Of a stretch of DNA of 9,666 bases, positions 5,673 through 9,666 are shown piece after piece (position 1 is the stretch's first letter; every line of letters starts with the position of its first letter). The DNA is from Candidatus Aminicenantota bacterium (GTDB lineage: Bacteria > Acidobacteriota > Aminicenantia > UBA2199). A program made the position numbers and the translations under genes. The notes under the pieces are model-generated. The model searched no databases and was not told where the DNA came from. It saw only the letters and a list, made by a program, of their open reading frames with translations. The DNA lies in NCBI GenBank assembly GCA_030671465.1, contig DAOVIP010000041.1, positions 1-9,666 of the forward strand. Direction: 5' to 3'.

Positions 5673-6635
5673 TTAAAATTCTATGGTTTTTGCTTTTGTG
5701 TGGTATTGAGCAGCTTTTGAACCGGCTGTAGCAGCGGCAATCTTTTCGCCTCCGAGATTGTCCATGGGATAAATAATAATAGTTGAACTTTCTTCTTTGG
5801 ATATTTCCAGGAGTGCCTGAATTTGCCTCAACTCCATGGTTCCCTCCTGGGTTGACAGTGTTTGACTGGCTTCTGCAAGTGCGGTGGCTACATTTTTTTC
5901 AGCTTCTGCTTGAATTTGTTTTGCCTCAGAGCTGCGCTCTGCTCGGGCTATAACGGCCAGTTCTTCAATAAGAGACGGGGGGGCAAAAATATCGGTTATT
6001 CGCACTGCCCTGACATTCACACCATAATCCTTTGCCGCTTCGTCGATCTCACTCTTCAAACTGGAATCGATAGTTTCGGTTTCGCTGAGCAGGGGCCTTA
6101 GGTCATTTTTACCGATAGTACTTTTTAATGCCTCCATAGAAGCCCATTCGGTGGTTTTCCAGTAATCTTTAACCCGGATGGCCGCTCTTTCTGGATCTTC
6201 AATTTCCAATTCCACAGCAGCAGTAACATCAATCGGAACATTGTCCTTGGTCAGTGTTTTGGTCGCTTTTACCTCATAGGTAGTGATTCGAATATCGAGA
6301 ATACGGGCAATGGAGTAGATAAATGGCGGTATAATAAAAAAACCCGGGCCTCTGGCACCCACAGATTTTCCCAGGCGAAGCAAAACCAGCCTCTCCCATT
6401 CGGGCAGGATATAAAACATGCGGGCGATGGTATTGGCCACCCAGAGGATAGCCAGGGTTATGACCACACCAATAAAAATACGACCGGGAGAGGGTTCTTC
6501 AATTCCAATTTGCCTGAAACTGGAGAAAATATTCCTGAAAATCGGCCAGACAAATATGTACCATAAGGGGATAGCAATTCCCCAGCGAAAAACATTACGG
6601 ATAAATGTTTGAACGGGATTATGTTTTCGTAACAT
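5673..6635 (-). CDS. SPFH/Band 7 (slipin/stomatin-like) membrane protein
   Basis: This 320-residue protein starts at ATG 6635 after AAAGGAGG (6648-6641), spacing 5 nt. It has two hydrophobic segments, about 18-37 and 52-76, where most slipins have one. The Band 7 domain follows: E-W-E-R-L-V-L-L-R-L-G-K (79-90), G-P-G-F-F-I-I-P-P-F (97-106), 'L-D-I-R' (113-116) and T-K-D-N-V-P-I-D-V (129-137). A helical coiled-coil stretch rich in Ala/Glu follows (about 223-262, with Q-A-E-A-E-K-N-V-A). The end has the typical S-S-T-I-I-I-Y-P-M motif (283-291). Slipins oligomerise into membrane microdomain scaffolds and usually pair with an NfeD-type partner or protease; none is present here. The gene is last in the minus-strand directon, 33 nt after the NYN gene, so cotranscription is likely. 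Confidence 0.88.
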   Translation of the reverse strand: MLRKHNPVQTFIRNVFRWGIAIPLWYIFVWPIFRNIFSSFRQIGIEEPSPGRIFIGVVITLAILWVANTIARMFYILPEWERLVLLRLGKSVGARGPGFFIIPPFIYSIARILDIRITTYEVKATKTLTKDNVPIDVTAAVELEIEDPERAAIRVKDYWKTTEWASMEALKSTIGKNDLRPLLSETETIDSSLKSEIDEAAKDYGVNVRAVRITDIFAPPSLIEELAVIARAERSSEAKQIQAEAEKNVATALAEASQTLSTQEGTMELRQIQALLEISKEESSTIIIYPMDNLGGEKIAAATAGSKAAQYHTKAKTIEF

Positions 6636-6668
6636 TTTTTCCTCCTTTTACTTTTTTGTATTGTTCTT

Positions 6669-7412
6669 TTATTCTTTGTTTCTGACATAAATGAGTTTAA
6701 ATCTTCCCTTTTGACTCTCCCGGGTTTCGATGTCGAATTTGCCGATGGAAGCAATCAGGGGGGTTAACTTTTCAAAACCATAATTTCTGGAATCAAAATT
6801 GGGCTGTTTCTTCTGCAAAAGGCTTCCCACATCTCCTAAAAAAGCCCAGCCATCATCATCAGCCAGGTCAGATATGGTTGATGAAATTAACTGGATGATT
6901 TCAGGGGTAATTTCTTCGACCGCACTTTTCCGGGAAGGTTTATTCTTATTGATACTGGATTCACTTCTCTTTGATCGGTTCTTGAGAATTTCAATGTAGA
7001 TAAATTTATCACAGGCAACGATAAAGGGGCTGGGGGTTTTTTTCTCTCCGATTCCAAATACCTTCATCCCGGCTTCCCGCAACCGGGTGGCCAGCCGGGT
7101 AAAATCGCTATCGCTGGATACCAGGCAAAATCCGTTGACCTGACCGGAATACAAAATATCCATGGCATCAATAATCATGGCAGAGTCAGTGGCATTTTTA
7201 CCGGAAGTATATGCATATTGCTGGATCGGGATGATGGCATTTTTTAAAAGGACTTTTTTCCATTTGGCCAGAGTGGGCTTGGTCCAGTCTCCAAAGATCC
7301 TTTTGATGGTGGGATTGCCATATTTGGCAATTTCCTCCATCATTTCTTTTACATAATCAGAGGCGATATTGTCCCCGTCGATCAATACGGCTAATTTTAT
7401 TTCTTTTTCCAT
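6669..7412 (-). CDS. NYN-domain (LabA/DUF88-like) RNase-like protein with C-terminal OST-HTH/LOTUS domain
   Basis: This 247-residue protein starts at ATG 7412 after GAGGG (7423-7419), spacing 6 nt. Residues about 5-145 are a NYN domain of the PIN-like nuclease fold: A-V-L-I-D-G-D-N (8-15; acidic D12 and D14), G-K-N-A-T-D-S-A-M-I-I-D (71-82; D76) and V-S-S-D-S-D-F (98-104; D101, D103). The acidic set expected for metal-dependent RNA cleavage is therefore intact. A polar linker (about 145-165) leads to an OST-HTH/LOTUS domain (about 168-245, with D-D-G-W-A-F-L-G-D-V-G-S-L-L and R-N-Y-G-F-E-K-L). In known proteins that domain binds RNA or protein partners. This NYN plus OST-HTH arrangement is known in bacteria, but its targets are mostly unknown. 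It is soluble and followed 33 nt later by the slipin gene. Confidence 0.88.
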   Translation of the reverse strand: MEKEIKLAVLIDGDNIASDYVKEMMEEIAKYGNPTIKRIFGDWTKPTLAKWKKVLLKNAIIPIQQYAYTSGKNATDSAMIIDAMDILYSGQVNGFCLVSSDSDFTRLATRLREAGMKVFGIGEKKTPSPFIVACDKFIYIEILKNRSKRSESSINKNKPSRKSAVEEITPEIIQLISSTISDLADDDGWAFLGDVGSLLQKKQPNFDSRNYGFEKLTPLIASIGKFDIETRESQKGRFKLIYVRNKE

Positions 7413-7464
7413 TTTATTCCCTCATCTTACCATTCCATTGTTTAATGCTTTTGCATTTGCCTCC

Positions 7465-7493
7465 ACTTTACCAGAAAACAATACCGTAATCAA
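7465..7493 (-). promoter_or_regulatory. Possible internal promoter before the NYN gene
   Basis: On the minus strand TTGATT (7493-7488; 4 of 6) and TAAAGT (7470-7465; 4 of 6) are 17 nt apart. A TGG directly before the -10 makes it an extended -10 (TGn). Transcription would begin near 7458 and give a leader of about 46 nt for the NYN-slipin pair. It sits in the only sizeable gap (125 nt) of the directon. Confidence 0.4.
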
Positions 7494-7537
7494 AAATTTA
7501 AACTCTTTTGTTTACTGACCCTCTGCCTGTTATCTTT

Positions 7538-8587
7538 TCAATCTATATTTTTAGTGTATACCGTTCTGGTGGGAAATGGAATCCCGATATTTGCTTTGTT
7601 TAATGCCTTATAAATTTCATCGGTTATATTGAACCTGGTTGAAAAGGCTTCTGTATAGTTCTTGACCCAGGCCCTGGCAACAAAATCCAGGGAAAAATCA
7701 GACATTTTTGAAAACAGGACATCAGGTGGAGGTTCTTCAAGGACTGATTCTACCTTCTTAATGGCTTCTAAAACAACATTCTTAACCTGTTCGGAATCAG
7801 AGCCGTATTCAACACCAAAATCAACGTTAACCCGGATAGTAAGATCAGGCATTGTAAAATTTTTAACCTTAGCGTTTGCCAGATAACCATTGGGGATATA
7901 TATAACCTCATTGTCGAAAGTCTTCAATTTTGTACTTCTTAGCCCAATGTCAAGAATGACTCCCATTTCACCCGATTCTAACTGAACCTTATCTCCAACT
8001 TTAAAAGTTCTATCTAAGACAAGCTGAAGCCCACCCAGGATATTAGACAAACTGTCTTTTACAGCCAGGCCAATAGCAAGACCGGCAATTCCTGCTGTAG
8101 CAAGAAGAGGACTAATGTCTATCTGCCAGGCACTAAAAATAAAAATTACAGCAAGAACGAAAATGACAACCTTTAAAATTTTCTCGATTAAAGGAATTAA
8201 TCTGTCATCCGCAGTGGACTTTGTCTTGGATGCCCATTCATTCAACCAATGTTGAGAAAAATTATGGAGAATTCTAATTATCAAGATTGTCACAATCACG
8301 ATTAAAAGACTATCGATTAAATTGTTTAAAATCTTGGCCTCGAATTTGATTTTCTGAAAGCCGATTTTCAAACCCAAAACAAGGAAAATGTAAAAAATTA
8401 TCGAAGAAAGACTTTTTACGATTAAATCATCGATTTTGGTCTTTGTCTTTTGTGCCAGGGGCTTCAACACTGATTTTAGTATGATTTTAGCTAAATAGGC
8501 AAGTATGAGGGTAATGACTAAAATCAACAAAAATCTCAGATAGAGATTTTCTAAAATAAACTGAAAAATTTCGGACACAGTCTTCAT
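7538..8587 (-). CDS. MscS-family mechanosensitive ion channel
   Basis: This 349-residue protein starts at ATG 8587, preceded by AAAGGAG about 8 nt upstream. Hydrophobic helices lie near residues 17-37, 60-78, 90-107 and 138-155, followed by the pore helix. The pore and hinge carry the family signature: G-I-A-G-L-A-I-G-L-A-V-K-D (166-178), then S-N-I-L-G-G-L-Q-L-V-L-D-R-T-F-K-V-G-D. The beta-domain shows G-V-I-L-D-I-G-L-R-S-T-K (209-220) and V-I-Y-I-P-N-G (228-234). The C-terminal alpha/beta cap ends in I-P-F-P-T-R-T-V-Y (336-344), as usual. The size fits small MscS homologues with two extra N-terminal helices. Such channels release ions or solutes under membrane tension. The gene begins 14 nt after the nuclease stop, so it is probably translated from the same mRNA. 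No nucleotide-binding domain is fused to it. Confidence 0.93.
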   Translation of the reverse strand: MKTVSEIFQFILENLYLRFLLILVITLILAYLAKIILKSVLKPLAQKTKTKIDDLIVKSLSSIIFYIFLVLGLKIGFQKIKFEAKILNNLIDSLLIVIVTILIIRILHNFSQHWLNEWASKTKSTADDRLIPLIEKILKVVIFVLAVIFIFSAWQIDISPLLATAGIAGLAIGLAVKDSLSNILGGLQLVLDRTFKVGDKVQLESGEMGVILDIGLRSTKLKTFDNEVIYIPNGYLANAKVKNFTMPDLTIRVNVDFGVEYGSDSEQVKNVVLEAIKKVESVLEEPPPDVLFSKMSDFSLDFVARAWVKNYTEAFSTRFNITDEIYKALNKANIGIPFPTRTVYTKNID

Positions 8588-8601
8588 TTGAATTTCTCCT
8601 T

Positions 8602-9666
8602 TTAAAAAAGCTGTCTTAAACCATCAAGAAGTACCCGGGTGGCGATGCAATCATCTTCATTGTATTCTAAAATGCGTTTTTTGATGTTTTCATCCTTTTC
8701 TTCAACCCAGCGATGATACCATTCGATGGATGATGCACCGGAGGGATCTTCATCTCTCCAGGTAAATCCCAGATATTGAGCCAGTGTTTTTATTGAGAAA
8801 TTATTGGTTGGCCATTCGGTTTTTTTCATAACCACATCATAATATAAATCAACTGAAGATTCGGGTGAAAATATGGCCTCGACTTCCTCGGGACTAATAA
8901 TATCCGGATACTTTTGCTGCAGTTTTCTCCATATGGTGCGTTCATATTTTGAATAAAAATACAGGATGCAGGGCTGGTTTGATTTTATGAAATTAACAGC
9001 ATCCGAGAATGCCTTTTTCTCCTTATTTTTATCCGGTTTATCAGCAAAAAAGGCATAATATTTCTCGGTTGAATTATTCTGATTAAACCTGATCACAAAG
9101 CCATGTAGGTAGCAGGTATCCCTCATCGGATCTGTCTCAATATCAAAAAACAATTCAGTTTTTGATTCCGGTAATTCAATTTTTTCAATAATAATTGGTT
9201 TTGAACCAGGAGTGGATAATAATTTCGCCCGGGTTTGAAACTTCATTAGGGAATTCAGACCCACACCTTTTATTTTCCGGTTAAAAATATTTAAATCCAG
9301 TGATGCCATATCTTTAACCGTGCTGATATTGGTCATGAGTTTATCCCTGGTTGACCGGCCCAGTTCCGGAATCAGGGTGAGATCATCATTTTGTTTTATT
9401 TCATTTTTGCAGAATGTATGCCAATGACATAGTTTGCAGGTGGCCGTGAGTGCTGGTGTGGTCGTTATTTTCTTTTCAACTATCTGCTCAACCTCTTCCA
9501 GTGAATCCTGATACACACTCCAGAGTGATACCGGATTTCGGATTCCTTGAAGTTCATCCAGATTGTATTCAATTTCTCGGTTGTTTATATCCCAAACAAA
9601 TGGAATCCGATGAGATAAATAGCCGGTCTGTTCCAGGATATCTGTATATAATGCCAGTTGGACTGC
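8602..9666 (-). CDS. TM0106-type RecB-like nuclease (partial, 5' end outside the window)
   Basis: The frame is open to the right edge, giving 354 visible residues to the stop at 8602. A GTG at 9516 is not the start, because conserved sequence continues upstream of it. The first visible residues, A-V-Q-L-A-L-Y, match the Q-x-x-x-Y helix that closes the PD-(D/E)xK core of RecB/Cas4-like nucleases. The catalytic residues lie outside the window. Next is C-K-L-C-H-W-H-T-F-C (C77, C80, C86), the C-x2-C-x5-C part of a probable Fe-S cluster. A helix-hairpin-helix-like stretch follows (about 97-125), then an RNase H-like 3'-5' exonuclease domain with F-D-I-E-T-D (D175, E177) and Y-N-E-D-D-C (335-340). 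This order matches the TM0106 RecB-family nucleases. Both nuclease domains appear intact where visible. The biological role of the family is unclear; DNA repair or defence are possible. It heads the visible minus-strand directon. Confidence 0.85.
   Translation of the reverse strand, partial: AVQLALYTDILEQTGYLSHRIPFVWDINNREIEYNLDELQGIRNPVSLWSVYQDSLEEVEQIVEKKITTTPALTATCKLCHWHTFCKNEIKQNDDLTLIPELGRSTRDKLMTNISTVKDMASLDLNIFNRKIKGVGLNSLMKFQTRAKLLSTPGSKPIIIEKIELPESKTELFFDIETDPMRDTCYLHGFVIRFNQNNSTEKYYAFFADKPDKNKEKKAFSDAVNFIKSNQPCILYFYSKYERTIWRKLQQKYPDIISPEEVEAIFSPESSVDLYYDVVMKKTEWPTNNFSIKTLAQYLGFTWRDEDPSGASSIEWYHRWVEEKDENIKKRILEYNEDDCIATRVLLDGLRQLF

Noticed and set aside
7442..7456. Four-codon leader frame MQKH with GGAGG in front, before the NYN gene
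   Set aside because: Its SD would lie at or upstream of the predicted transcript start and the frame is too short to judge. The AATGC/GCATT hairpin there is only 5 bp.
7499..7514. TAAAC/GTTTA hairpin followed by T5 after the MscS gene
   Set aside because: A 5-bp, almost all A-T stem is too weak to call a terminator.
9514..9516. GTG as the start codon of the TM0106-like nuclease
   Set aside because: The same frame stays open to 9666 and encodes recognisable nuclease sequence (QLALY helix), so the gene is truncated by the window edge and does not start here.

Overview
The window looks like a piece of a bacterial genome from an uncultured lineage. The clues are a secreted S9 prolyl-oligopeptidase with an added N-terminal beta-sandwich, an exported 6-bladed beta-propeller of the 'GEGPGE' type and a DUF4198 protein. 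All genes have strong Shine-Dalgarno (SD) sites (GGAGG/AAGGAG), and base composition is mixed. This gene mix recalls Candidatus Aminicenantes or related Acidobacteria-like phyla. That placement is tentative and comes from protein style only. No rRNA, tRNA, CRISPR array, transposase or integrase gene was seen.

Left part (1-1578, all minus strand): a 5'-terminal fragment of an isoprenylcysteine-methyltransferase-like membrane enzyme (1-135) sits 4 nt after a 37-residue single-span membrane peptide gene (140-253). That pair has its own promoter-like site (274-302). Upstream is a secreted 6-bladed beta-propeller gene (454-1578). The gap between them holds two palindromes that may end propeller transcription.

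Middle part (plus strand, 1687-5543): a near-consensus promoter (TTGCCA-N17-TATAAT, 1687-1715) drives a previously unlisted 40-codon, very lysine-rich gene (1748-1870), followed 32 nt later by a DUF4198 gene (GTG start at 1903). After a 263-nt gap with a REP-like dyad and a heptamer repeat comes an 855-residue secreted S9 peptidase (2976-5543) with a complete S697/D779/H811 triad. A convergent intergenic region (5544-5672) with a nested inverted repeat separates this half from the next.

Right part (9666-5673, all minus strand, in transcription order): a two-nuclease-domain TM0106-type RecB-like protein (5' end outside the window), an MscS-family channel 14 nt later, then after 125 nt (with a possible internal promoter) a NYN-domain RNase-like protein with a C-terminal OST-HTH/LOTUS domain, then 33 nt later an SPFH/slipin membrane scaffold. 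Each member is a known family. The combination of two nucleases, a mechanosensitive-type channel and a membrane scaffold in one directon, with lower GC than the peptidase region, is the best candidate here for an uncharacterised functional unit. Nothing in the sequence proves that they work together.
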